16,033 nucleotides of DNA, taken from positions 1-16,033 of the forward strand of contig JANBTH010000498.1 in the NCBI GenBank assembly GCA_027578815.1. The letters are read 5' to 3'. The notes under the pieces were generated by a model. The model did not search any database, was not told the origin of the DNA, and saw only the letters and a list, made by a program, of their open reading frames with translations. Position 1 is the stretch's first letter; every line of letters begins with the position of its first letter. The position numbers and the translations under genes were made by a program. Below are positions 1 to 8,620 of the stretch, in pieces. The stretch is from Coemansia sp. RSA 1804 (Eukaryota; Kickxellomycota; Kickxellomycetes; Kickxellales; Kickxellaceae).

Positions 1-293
1 CGTCTGCCGTGTCTGTGAGGATCTGTGCCACTGCGAACTCTGCTCTGCACTACTTCATTTTGCCCTCTCCTCCCTCCCCCCCGTGCTTCGTGCACCTTTG
101 GTTGTCTCCTTGTTTATTTGCTTTTTGCGTGCTGGAGGGAAGAGGGGTTCCGGCTCTTTGCCGTTTCTCTCCCCATACGCTGCTGTTTGTTTTTTTTCTT
201 GAATTCTCCCCTCCCATGATACAAGCTGATTTTGCCAAACCCAGTTTCCTTCCCGTTGCCTTTTTGTGCGTCCAAGCGTAGTTTGCCGAGAGC
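1..293 (+). promoter_or_regulatory. Pyrimidine-rich leader of the KH-domain gene
   Basis: No gene is supported here. The plus strand is strongly pyrimidine-rich (about 50-120 and 165-275), typical of fungal core promoters and 5' UTRs. The stretch just before the start codon also looks like the 3' end of an intron: a CTGAT branch-like site near 226-230, a T/C-rich tract, then CGTAG ending at 281, which is in frame with the ATG at 294. A weak donor-like GTGAGG lies at 15-20. The gene may therefore have an upstream exon that is not visible. Promoter and intron readings are both inference. Confidence 0.4.
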
Positions 294-1706
294 ATGTCGC
301 AGTACGTCAAAGTCACCGAGTGCCCCACCAACGCCTTTGCGCCCCTTGGCGGCAATGGTGCAGTGAGTGGTTTGCCGCTGCACAAGGCGCCCTTTCCCGA
401 GCCCGGAAACAGCAGCTCGGAGGCTGAAAGCGTCTCGTCGTCCACCGCCGACTTGGCCAGGACAGCCAACAACCCGCCGTCGATCCACGACAGCCAGCTC
501 ACGCTGCGCGCCCTCGTCTCGACCAAGGAGGCAGGTGTAATCATTGGGAAAGGCGGTAGGAATGTTGCCGACTTACGCGAGGCTGCCAATGTCAAGGCCG
601 GAGTGTCCAAGGTTGTGCCTGGCGTCCATGACCGGGTGCTCTCGGTTACCGGCTTCCTGCCAAACGTTGCCCACGCCTACCAGCTCGTTGCCCAGACTCT
701 GGTTGAAAACCCGCTTGCTGTTGCGGCCAGCTCGAGCCTCCAGCAGCCGCTGCCGCCAACACACACCATTGTGCGCATTCTGATTTCTCACAATCTGATG
801 GGCACAATTATCGGCCGCCAGGGCGCCAAGATCAAGCGCATCCAGGACATGGCTGGCACGCGCGTCGTTGCCACCAAGGAGATGCTTCCTCAATCAACCG
901 AGCGCGTCGTGGAAGTCCGCGGCAGCGTTGAAGGCATCCGCATCGCCATCGAGGAGATTGGAAAGTGTCTGATTGAGGACTGGGAGCGCGGCAGCGGAAC
1001 CGTTCTCTACAACCCAGCCACTCGTGTTCCGACCGTCTCGTCCACCTCGAACCCATACGTCAACAACATGCGTGCCTCCTTTGACTTTTCCCACGCTGAC
1101 ACTGACCGCGCCGCCGAGGTTCCTCTGTCGCCCAACTCGGCCGCCATAGCCGCCGCTCTGAGCCGCCACCGCTCACACACCGTCTCAGTTACGCGCGCCA
1201 GCAATTCCAGTGACTATTTGACCTCGTCTATCCCCGTACCCCCGCGCTCTACCATCGCCTTTTCGGAAACGCGCGACTCTGCCGGCTCAATTACTCCGCC
1301 TAACGGCATATCTGGTGCCGCTGCAGTTGCCAACGCCCGCCTGCGGTCCCAGTCTGTCAGCGTCCAGGCCCAGCGTGCAATCGACTCTGCCACGCCCATG
1401 CCCAACATCCGCACGCAGGAAATCACTATTCCCTGCGACATGGTCGGATGCATTATCGGGAAGAACGGTGCTCGCATCTCGGAAATCCGTCGTCTGTCTG
1501 GCTCGCGTATTTCCATTGCAAAGGCATCCGAGAGCGAGGGTGGCGAGCGTCTGTTCACTATCAGGGGCACCCCCGAGTGCAACGAGAAGGCGCTCTATCT
1601 TCTCTATGGTCAGCTTGAGGCTGAGCGCGACCGTCGCATTGCGAATGCCCACATCATGGCTACTCTCGAGTCCATCAACGAGCACATCATCCCTGACGAG
1701 CAGTAG
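294..1706 (+). CDS. Three-KH-domain RNA-binding protein (PCBP/Rnc1-like)
   Basis: The 470-residue protein has three KH domains. KH1 spans about 68-138 with loop GKGG at 85-88, KH2 about 157-228 with GRQG at 174-177, and KH3 about 373-443 with GKNG at 389-392. All three GXXG loops are intact, so each domain should bind single-stranded RNA or DNA. The 2+1 spacing, with a Ser/Thr/Ala-rich linker of about 145 residues between KH2 and KH3, is that of poly(C)-binding proteins and of fungal Rnc1/Pbp2/Hek2. Those proteins control mRNA stability or localisation. The linker holds S-P and R-x-x-S sites that could be phosphorylated (inference). The ATG at 294 has A at -3, and an in-frame TAG lies 12 nt upstream. 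An upstream exon ending at an acceptor at 281 is the main uncertainty. Codons are heavily C-ending compared with HID1, suggesting high expression. The exact ortholog is not settled. Confidence 0.9.
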   Translation: MSQYVKVTECPTNAFAPLGGNGAVSGLPLHKAPFPEPGNSSSEAESVSSSTADLARTANNPPSIHDSQLTLRALVSTKEAGVIIGKGGRNVADLREAANVKAGVSKVVPGVHDRVLSVTGFLPNVAHAYQLVAQTLVENPLAVAASSSLQQPLPPTHTIVRILISHNLMGTIIGRQGAKIKRIQDMAGTRVVATKEMLPQSTERVVEVRGSVEGIRIAIEEIGKCLIEDWERGSGTVLYNPATRVPTVSSTSNPYVNNMRASFDFSHADTDRAAEVPLSPNSAAIAAALSRHRSHTVSVTRASNSSDYLTSSIPVPPRSTIAFSETRDSAGSITPPNGISGAAAVANARLRSQSVSVQAQRAIDSATPMPNIRTQEITIPCDMVGCIIGKNGARISEIRRLSGSRISIAKASESEGGERLFTIRGTPECNEKALYLLYGQLEAERDRRIANAHIMATLESINEHIIPDEQ

Positions 1707-2390
1707 TAGTAGCAACCACCTCTTCTGCTAGTGGTCTTCCTGGTGTTTGACTGGAGGATGCTCTTTTTTCTATCGTTTCTCTTGTTCTTATCTCCTCTCA
1801 AAGCTTCTTTTATCCTCCCCTTTTATCGACTCATTTTGAGGTTTTTAGTCTACTGAGACTTTTGCTTTTTTGCACTCTTAGATATAAAAAATGTTGCCAT
1901 CTATTTTCCCCACGCAAAACAAATGGACAAAACTCTGCTCCCAGTCTTGCTGCTCGGGCTCATGGGTACATCTGGGGTTTACCACAGCTGCGCTGCTTCA
2001 TCTCCTAAGGCTTTTGTTGGCCATGACCATCTTACCACTTTCAGCACGGCGTGCTTGCATTTTTGGGTCCGATTTCATGGCTATTGCCATTATCTTGAAT
2101 TTCCCATGTGCCAACATGCCTTTCTCATAAAGCTTAAAGTATTTCATTCTATTTTTCTATTTCATTTTTCCATATAATCGCCATATTTGGCCCTTCAAGG
2201 AAGGAAGCGGGTATGATATGAACAAACGACACTATTCCTTGCAATGGTATAAAATAGAAACTTCATGTTTCTTACTATATTACACTTTCATTGGACAAGC
2301 AATATACTCAATAATCGGCTATTCCTCACAATTCAGCACTCTTGTTGTCATCTGTAAGTGGTCTAACTAGTAAAAAAAACAACATCACAT
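1707..2390. other. Convergent intergenic region (3' UTRs)
   Basis: This 684-bp AT-rich stretch lies between the 3' ends of the convergent KH gene and HID1, so it must hold both 3' UTRs and poly(A) sites. A T-rich run after 1740 and the A-rich ATATAAAAAA near 1882 could serve the KH transcript. The only coding candidate is an 84-codon frame at 1923-2177, listed separately. I see no RNA gene or mobile element. Confidence 0.6.
1923..2177 (+). CDS. Doubtful 84-residue ORF with hydrophobic N-terminus
   Basis: This small frame lies in the KH/HID1 convergent intergenic region. It starts MDKTLLPVLLLGLMG, resembling a signal peptide, and its 84 residues include four cysteines, one early and three in the middle or later part. 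I recognise no family. The start context is poor (C at -3), the base composition matches the surrounding AT-rich UTR, and another frame of 79 codons overlaps it. It is most likely a chance ORF in the KH gene's 3' UTR. It is listed only because small secreted cysteine proteins are often missed in fungi. Confidence 0.12.
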   Translation: MDKTLLPVLLLGLMGTSGVYHSCAASSPKAFVGHDHLTTFSTACLHFWVRFHGYCHYLEFPMCQHAFLIKLKVFHSIFLFHFSI

Positions 2391-5300
2391 CTACTGCGAG
2401 TTCTTTACTACAAAGAGCCGCACCCGAGTGTTTTTCCATATGCCAAGAGGTTTCATGCCAGAAGCATACACCATACTCCATAGCAAACTGCGGAACCACA
2501 CGATCAATGCAGGACTCATGCCCTGGAGTCTGGGACGTATCTCGGGCATCGACTCCTCAAGATCTGGAAGCGCCTCAACCATTGCGTCAGAGCTCAGCCA
2601 ATGTAATATTGCTGGTGTGGGATCTACAGGGCTCACACGCGATTGAAAACCATCAATCGCATTTTTAGTACTGATATCTGCAGATTCGGGCTGCCGCCGA
2701 TGGCTATCGCTGCTCTTGTTATCGCCTGCTTGTTTGCTGAGCTGTTCGGTGTCAACAGCAGCAACGGACTCAGCTTCCTTCTCAACTGCCTCAGCGAGCT
2801 TGTCAATGCGCCTGGATAATGTGTCCAGAACAGATAATATCGGATCCAAGGGGAGATCGGGCAACCAGGAAAACACCCACTCTTCGGACGGCTGGAACTG
2901 CTGCAAAGACATTTTAGCACCACCGCCTTTTTTACTAACGGCAAGCTTTGCCAGTGAACTGCATGGCGTGGGATTGCTATCGATGGAGCCCTGACTATCA
3001 GCTGGCTTATCTGGGTTTGCTTTTGCTTTTGCTTCAAGCTGAGGCTGTTTGCCGCGTGCTTTGTCCGACAGTGCAGGACTGGCTGTTCGCTCAATGTTCT
3101 CAATGTCACTTCGCTCGGAGGCTGCGCTAACAATACTTGTGCCTTGGTTTGTTGCCGACGCATCAAATAACACGTCTGTTGGGTCATCTCCGACACTAGC
3201 GTGGCCCGGCTTGACAAGCAACGATGCTGATTTGCCAATAGTGCGCGTAGACTCTGCTTTGCTCTTCTTGTCACGCAATGCAGCAAGTTCGATTTTGGCT
3301 GTTGCCAAATCGAATGTCTTTAGACGCCTAAAACACGAGCGTGTCTTTACCATCTTGTATATAAGGCGCGGGTTATCCACTGCACGATAGTGTATCACAT
3401 AGTCAAACACCTCAATTAGATATATCAGCCAGCGGATGTGATATGGCTCAGATATAATAAACGCGGGCGATGAGATTATGTCAAACAGAGACACTAGTTT
3501 GTCTGCGGTTGGTTGGCTGGTCTGGGTGAGATATGGTGAGACGTTGCGGATCAGCAAAAGAAGATTGGAGTAGACAGGAATCAGATAGGGCTTTGAAGAA
3601 CTTAGCAGCGTAAACACAGTGTTTATCATAAAGTCTGCATGTGTAAGGCAGACGTCGATGATGCGCATAGTGCTTGGCAAAATCGACTGGTCAAACGGCT
3701 GCATCAGACGCGTTGCAAATTTGCTATCCTCTGACAGGTAATGCAGAATGTTCGATATGGTGCGCACCAGTCCCGCCTGGGCAGGGTCAGTGTATCCAGA
3801 AAGCATAAAATAAAGCAGCAGTGAGAAGAGCTTAAGAGAGTTGTTGTGATCCACAGTGTAGTCTCTAAATGAGGAGTTGTTCTCAAGAAGTATCCAAAGC
3901 AGAACCGCTGCCTCCTGCGGCATAACAGTTCTTGTAGGCTGCTTAGTAACAGATGCCAATATCGATAGGTTTGCTCTCATCGCCTCTTCTAGAAGGCGTA
4001 TGATATTGCTAATCAGATAGTCAAACTCTTGAGTGCGATGTAGTTTGGCGATAAACGCTCTAAACAGGTTGTGCGTGCCAACCTTGGTTTCAGTGATCAG
4101 CAGGACTGAGGGTGTATTTGCATCCGCGTCTGTGTCTATCACAGATCCAGGCCCATCGGCAGTGTTGTCTGCTGCTGCTGCTGTTGCATCCTTGTTATCT
4201 GGCTTTGCTGCGGATATCTGGTAATCGAGTAAAACAAACAGCGCATGCAGTGCTTGCTGCGTCAGCTCGTCGTGGGGATCTACAGCAGCAGAGCCGCGAT
4301 AGGGGATGGACCATCCCTGGGCGCGATCCTTCAGAGATGTGTTGATAAGGCTGCACAGCAGACATAGCACCATCCGCTTGTTATTGTTGTACGCAATTGT
4401 ATGGAGGGCTCTATTAGGAAGAGAAATAGAGCCAGCAGGAGGAAAATACATGGCCTTGGAGCACAGCACTAGAAGCAGGCGCAATATCTCAACTCTGTTG
4501 CTCACATGCTCCTTTGATGATCCCAATGACGATGTTTGCCCAATTCCGTTTTCCCAGATTGTGTAGCGAACTACAGCGTCTTCGCCAACAGTGGCCGCTG
4601 GAACGGTGAATCCGGATGTGAAAAGCAGATCAACCACAGCAGATACCAGCTGGTTGCCCAGGACATAGTCAGCACCGCTTCCCGGTCGTGGGCGCGACGT
4701 CCACAACACAATGTCCTCTAGATCGCCCCCGTCTGGACCCAATTCGAAGACAAATGGCAGCAGCCGTGTAAGAACGCGGATACAGTTCAAGAGCTGTTTT
4801 GTGTTGGTCTGGGCTTTTGTGAGATCGCGCGCGCCCTTTAGCACAAGAAGCCGATCAAATACTTTGTCTATCAGTTTTACAAAGTTCTCCTGAGCACTGT
4901 CGCGTATTCTTCGAATGTCTGCTGGCGTAACCAGCGAAAATATGTCATGCGGGCTATCAGGCATTAGCCAAAACTATATTGGCATATGAAAGGAAGAGTG
5001 AACACATGTGTAAACCTTGTAATAATATCAGTAAACAAACAAACAAACAAACAAATGAAGAAGAGGAAAAAAGCGACTAAACATCAGCTACACGTTGTGC
5101 GCAAGCATATCGTGTGCATTTCTAATATGAAAAACTTACCGGGCTCCATGCATCCTCTGCGCTATCAGGAAGACTCTACAGAACAATGAGAAACAGAACC
5201 ATTGCGCTATTAGCATTTCCTAGACATGAAAGTTGCAGCAACGCGCTAAAAAGATATTAGAATAGCAAGGCAAGAATCCTTGAGAACACCATTTCAGCTA

Positions 5301-5445
5301 CACGAACCGCAATGCAGGCAATATCCCGCTTTCAGATATATCCACCAGTCATAATAGCAAGATATGCTACAATTGCACATACTCGTTGTTCGGCCAAGCG
5401 AAAAACCCCCCTTCTAAAGACTAGTTTGCTGTTCTCTCCGCCCAT
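2391..5445 (-). CDS. HID1: Hid1-family Golgi trafficking protein, three exons
   Basis: I infer a spliced model: exon 1 5445-5383, exon 2 5175-5140, exon 3 4973-2391, all junctions phase 0, giving 893 residues. Exon 1 begins MGGENSKLVFRRGVF, the Hid1 N-terminus. Gly2 with Ser6 fits an N-myristoylation signal. Exon 2 encodes SLPDSAEDAWSP. Exon 3 continues FWLMPDSPHDIFSLV, restoring the conserved acidic-FW-PxS-FSL block that an unspliced start at 4964 would cut off. The body is helical and repeat-like. Disordered Ser/Lys/Asp-rich stretches at about 596-726 and 760-820 flank a conserved EEWVFSWLPDLPLDPIL segment, and the C-terminus (GIWKNTRVRLFVV) matches the family. Family members are peripheral Golgi proteins: animal HID1 acts in dense-core vesicle and trans-Golgi sorting, and the S. 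pombe member anchors a deubiquitinase at the Golgi. The family call is firm; the fungal role is inferred. Confidence 0.9.
4974..5139 (-). other. HID1: HID1 intron 2 (166 nt)
   Basis: The minus-strand donor is GTAAGT following the codon for the Pro of AEDAWSP, and the acceptor is ATATAG before TTTTGG. It is phase 0. A possible branch site is ACTGAT near 5027-5032. The intron contains a tetranucleotide microsatellite. Removing it joins AEDAWSP to FWLMPDSPHD, which matches the family pattern. Confidence 0.83.
5033..5055 (+). repeat. (AAAC)n microsatellite in HID1 intron 2
   Basis: Five tandem AAAC units plus AAA are seen on the plus strand, which is GTTT on the transcribed sense of HID1. They lie inside the second intron, upstream of its acceptor, so they add to the T-rich character of the intron 3' half. 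Confidence 0.9.
5176..5382 (-). other. HID1: HID1 intron 1 (207 nt)
   Basis: On the minus strand the donor is GTATGT immediately after codon 21. A GCTAAT branch-like site lies about 35 nt before the acceptor, followed by a T-rich tract and TTCTGTAG. The intron sits between codons (phase 0). Reading through it hits an in-frame TAG just before exon 2, so splicing is required for the conserved N-terminus. Confidence 0.82.
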
Positions 5446-5952
5446 CGCCGTACTCCAGAGACAATGTGGTCAGTTAATGGACAGGCCTTAATATACTCTG
5501 CACAAATCAGGACAACAGCAACCTCGGCTACAAGCGGGATTAGAAGAATCTTTATAGAGAAAGGCGGAGTCTGGACAAGCAGCGACAGCAGGAATAATAG
5601 AAGCAGACACAAATATCAAAATAGAAGAAAAAGAAAACAGATGAGGTGTGGAAAATGAGAAGCTTTTGGCGGAACAAGAAAGCAGAAAGAAAAAGAAGAC
5701 CAGCTGGCCCGCTCCATCAAGCACATGCTGAAATCGTTTATTTCCTCCTTTTTTCCTCGTAACCCCTGCCAATGATGATATCAAGCGGAGAGAGTTTTGT
5801 TGTCAGGATTTCAGACTCCTTTTCACGCTTGCTTCATTTTACTGAAACTGTTGTACGCTTTGGAGGATCTTATTGTTCAGGTTATACATTAGGACCCTTT
5901 TCAAAAGATAACAGATGCAGAGTTATGAGTGAAGTAGTTGTACCCTTCTTGT
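5446..5952 (-). promoter_or_regulatory. HID1 promoter / calnexin 3' UTR
   Basis: No gene is seen in this 507-bp gap. It separates the HID1 start from the calnexin stop, both minus strand. A minus-strand TATAAA lies at 5551-5556, about 106 nt upstream of the HID1 ATG, and could be its TATA box. The plus strand is strongly purine-rich at about 5590-5700, so the HID1 sense strand is a C/T tract, as in many fungal promoters. The part near 5953-5860 should be calnexin 3' UTR; an AATAAG on the minus strand near 5875 is a possible poly(A) signal. All functional readings are inferred. Confidence 0.45.
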
Positions 5953-7695
5953 TTAGGTCGAAACTGTTGTAGTACCACGCTTTGCCGCGGACGCCTCGCT
6001 TCCAGCAGCGGGATTTACTCCAGTCGATGTCCCGCCGTTCTTTGCGACACTATCAGCATCAGAATCAAGAGCAAGAGCAGAAGAAGCGGCGGTAGCAGCA
6101 GATAAACGTGGCGGTGCGGGGAACAAAAGTCCAGAAGCAAACCGCAGTATGACAGCCACGTTCCATGTAAGCCAGGCAATGCCGCCCACAGCCATGACGG
6201 CTGCAAAAGCACCACTCTTTTCGTCACGCAACGCCTCAAGGATCCCTCTGTCAACGGCCGTATAGTAAAAGCCAAGGATATTTGTACCGATCTCCTCAAA
6301 CCTCGCCTTAAACATTTCCACAATATCCATGACGCTGGGCTTGGACGGAGGCGGCGACTTGGGCTGAAGTGCCTCGCTGACAGCAAGCTCGGAGCGATGC
6401 TTTGGCCTCCAGACATTCTCCGCAATCTGTGCAGCAACACTTTCGTTTGCTCCAAGATATATGTTGTTAAAGGAGATCCCAGACTGCATCGTCCACAACT
6501 CAAAGCCAGCTGCATCGATTGGAGAAAGCTTGAACAACTCGGAATCCTCAAAGTAGGCGGGATTTTGAATGCGGCGAGGCTTCCACTCGCCCTTGTAGCG
6601 AGGGTTTGCAACAAGAGGCGCATGCCATTTACCCTTGTAGCTGGGATTGCGTGCCAGAGGCCGCTCCCATGTGCCGCAGCCAGACGCATCGACGCAGCGT
6701 GGATTTGGAATCATTGGCGCTGCCCACTCGCCATCCTCATCGTCGTCCCAGTCTGCAGGCTTCTTCACATCGGGATCTGGGACAATCAATGGCTCGGCCA
6801 CAAGCCAACCTTCTGGCATGACTGCACGCTTATCGGGGATCATCAGAGGCGCTTCTTCGTCCCAGTCATCTGGTTTCTTAGCACCAGGATCGGGGATCTT
6901 TTCATCGTCCTCCCAATCGGCCGGCTTCCAATCATACGGATCGTCGATCTCTTTTGGCGGATTCACCGGAGGCTCAAAGTCCTCCAACAGAGAACCTGTG
7001 TGCGAGTTGATGTCGTCAATAGAAATGGAGAACGTGTTGTCCGTGCGGATAGCCAGTGTGTACAAGTGTGTCAACATGTCCACAGGAGGATGCAGCGCTT
7101 TGTTCAAATGATGCTCTGTAATGTTACCACTAATCGGGTTACGGTGTCTGTATATCATGTGTACCTTACTATCTCCGCACTTGTCTGGCCCAAACATGAC
7201 TGTGTATGGCGTAGCATCACTAAACTCGCCGACAAAGGGTGCCGTCAGCAGCTTTATGTACGCACCACCACATTCTAAACCCTTTTGAAGCTTGACCTCA
7301 TACTGGAGAACCAGCCCATCGTTTGCCGGATCGAGTACACTCTCGAGTGTTGTGGAGATCGCATGGTGTCTTGCGTCGTCTTTGACAACAAGCACCGTGT
7401 CACCATCGACGCCGACAAGCACTGACGCCTCTTCTATCGCCCACTTACCGTCGTAGCGGATTTCATCTCCGCCCTGCTTCGTTGCACGACTGGCCCTCCA
7501 GCGCTTTCCCGACCCATCCGTAAACTGCTCCCACAAGGCCGCTCCAGATACTGGGTAGGGCTCAAATGCAGGAAGTACATGCTTGTGCTCTGGAGTGTTG
7601 TCGTTCTTGGGAATCGTTGTTGCATCGTCAGCTTGTACGTGATGTGTAAGCAATGCAAACGCAAGAAGAAAAAGAGCACTCTTAATTTGCACCAT
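5953..7695 (-). CDS. CNX1: Calnexin, ER lectin chaperone
   Basis: This is an intact 580-residue type I membrane protein. The signal peptide is residues 1-22 (hydrophobic LFLLAFALL, probable cut after HHVQA). The lectin domain carries the calnexin disulfide pair (Cys142 in [11 protein letters not shown], Cys173 in GPDKCG) and the sugar-site region YIKLL...TVMFG...MIYRHR. The proline-rich P domain (about 250-385) has four type 1 repeats (such as [15 protein letters not shown]) and four type 2 repeats (such as [15 protein letters not shown]), with Cys334/Cys340. The lectin fold then returns ([19 protein letters not shown]). A transmembrane helix lies at about 499-520, followed by an Ala/Ser-rich cytosolic tail of about 60 residues. 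Calnexin holds monoglucosylated glycoproteins in the ER and recruits folding partners through the P domain. NIT at 191 and NES at 417 are potential glycosylation sites. Length and layout are normal for fungi. Confidence 0.97.
   Translation of the reverse strand: MVQIKSALFLLAFALLTHHVQADDATTIPKNDNTPEHKHVLPAFEPYPVSGAALWEQFTDGSGKRWRASRATKQGGDEIRYDGKWAIEEASVLVGVDGDTVLVVKDDARHHAISTTLESVLDPANDGLVLQYEVKLQKGLECGGAYIKLLTAPFVGEFSDATPYTVMFGPDKCGDSKVHMIYRHRNPISGNITEHHLNKALHPPVDMLTHLYTLAIRTDNTFSISIDDINSHTGSLLEDFEPPVNPPKEIDDPYDWKPADWEDDEKIPDPGAKKPDDWDEEAPLMIPDKRAVMPEGWLVAEPLIVPDPDVKKPADWDDDEDGEWAAPMIPNPRCVDASGCGTWERPLARNPSYKGKWHAPLVANPRYKGEWKPRRIQNPAYFEDSELFKLSPIDAAGFELWTMQSGISFNNIYLGANESVAAQIAENVWRPKHRSELAVSEALQPKSPPPSKPSVMDIVEMFKARFEEIGTNILGFYYTAVDRGILEALRDEKSGAFAAVMAVGGIAWLTWNVAVILRFASGLLFPAPPRLSAATAASSALALDSDADSVAKNGGTSTGVNPAAGSEASAAKRGTTTVST
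6541..6948 (-). repeat. CNX1: Calnexin P-domain tandem repeats
   Basis: This is the coding repeat block for about residues 250-385: four copies of an IPDP-x-KPxDWDEE-like motif followed by four copies of a GxWxxPxxxNPxYKG-like motif. In calnexin and calreticulin these form an extended hairpin arm that binds ERp57-like and cyclophilin partners and calcium. The repeats are degenerate at DNA level. Confidence 0.9.
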
Positions 7696-8083
7696 ATGCC
7701 GACAACTAGACAGGCGGTTTTGAAATAATGTTGTAGATTTGCTTATGACGTTTTGTAGCTTTGTTAGAATCCAAAAAAGACAAAAAAGGACTGGTAGGTG
7801 AAGAGGGAAAACGAATGAGCTCCAACGTATTGTTGTCGGTATTTAGCGTGGTAAATATAAACTTACTACACTCTGTTAGCCAGATTAAGCATAGAACGTC
7901 GTTGAATGTCTGCAAAAGATATACGTGTGTATCAAGGTCGCTGTATGCTAAACAATCGTATTTTTGGAGAAATAATAAGTGGTTTGAAAATAAAGAGACA
8001 TGGCTGAGAAAAAAACAGACTAGTTCAGGCGACCAGGTCCTTTTGGACATGGCACAAGACCCAGGCACTGATTGTTCGCCATC
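7696..8083 (-). promoter_or_regulatory. Calnexin promoter / bL12m 3' UTR
   Basis: This 388-bp AT-rich gap lies upstream of calnexin and downstream of the bL12m stop. A TGACGT core sits at 7746-7751, 51-56 nt before the calnexin ATG. This resembles CRE/unfolded-protein-response bZIP sites, which would suit a chaperone gene, but a six-base match can occur by chance. A T-rich/A-rich element near 7851-7860 is the only TATA-like sequence. A 120-codon minus-strand frame fills most of the gap but shows no family resemblance or codon bias, and I treat it as noise. Confidence 0.35.
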
Positions 8084-8620
8084 TCACTCGAGAACCACAG
8101 TAGCGCCAAGAGCCTCGAGGGCCTTCTTGATCTTCTCTGCCTCTTCCTTGGGAGCCAAATCCTTCACAACCTTGGGCACGCTCTCAACAAACTTCTTTGC
8201 TGCAACAAGATTCATGTCGGGAATTAGGTTCTTAATCTCGCGGATGACCTTTGCCTTTTGAGCAGCATCGATCTTCTCCAGCTTGACCTTGAACTCGGTC
8301 TTCTCCGCAGGCTTTTCCTCGGCGGCAGCAGAGGAAGCATCGCCGGCACCGCCCGCTGGCATTCCAGCACCAGCCACAACCTGGACCGACTCGGTGATGT
8401 TGAACTTTGTTTTAAGTGCGTCGACCAGCTGGGATGTCTCTAGAAGCGTAAGCTCTGCAACCTTATCAACGATGGCCCTAACCTTGGGGCTGGCATCGAT
8501 TGCAGCACTGGCGCCCTCTGGTGTTGCTATCGGCTCAACCGTCCGCCGAACAGCACTGATGTGGACGAGTCTGCGACCGGCAAGAGGACGAGCAATAGAG
8601 GGGATCAGCGAGCGAAACAT
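8084..8620 (-). CDS. MRPL12: Mitochondrial large-ribosome protein bL12m
   Basis: The 178-residue protein has the L7/L12 layout. A basic, Arg-rich presequence (MFRSLIPSIARPLAGRRLVH) serves mitochondrial import. An N-terminal dimerisation helix pair (KVRAIVDKVAELTLLETSQL) is followed by an Ala/Gly/Glu hinge (about 82-107), then the C-terminal factor-binding domain (FKVKLEKIDAAQKAKVIREI through KKALEALGATVVLE). It forms the flexible stalk of the mitochondrial 54S subunit that recruits and stimulates translational GTPases. The start is the ATG at 8620 with A at -3. The frame stays open upstream to 8704 but without an ATG and without targeting character. Bacterial L7/L12 lacks the presequence. The gene is intronless and C-ending in codon use, fitting high expression. 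Its position next to YME2, another mitochondrial gene, is probably coincidental. Confidence 0.96.
   Translation of the reverse strand: MFRSLIPSIARPLAGRRLVHISAVRRTVEPIATPEGASAAIDASPKVRAIVDKVAELTLLETSQLVDALKTKFNITESVQVVAGAGMPAGGAGDASSAAAEEKPAEKTEFKVKLEKIDAAQKAKVIREIKNLIPDMNLVAAKKFVESVPKVVKDLAPKEEAEKIKKALEALGATVVLE

Noticed and set aside
5140..5175. Mutually exclusive exons in HID1 (SLPDSAEDAWSP versus MPDSPHDIFSL)
   Set aside because: The two look alike, but joined in series they match the family order of acidic residues, FW, PxS and FSL, so both are needed in one transcript.
6397..7278. A 293-codon open frame antisense to calnexin
   Set aside because: It lies wholly within the calnexin coding sequence on the opposite strand, shows no family resemblance, and is explained by the codon composition of calnexin and its P-domain repeats.
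7706..8068. A 120-codon minus-strand frame upstream of calnexin
   Set aside because: It is AT-rich, has no recognisable motif, fills the promoter/3' UTR gap, and shows no codon bias like that of its neighbours.
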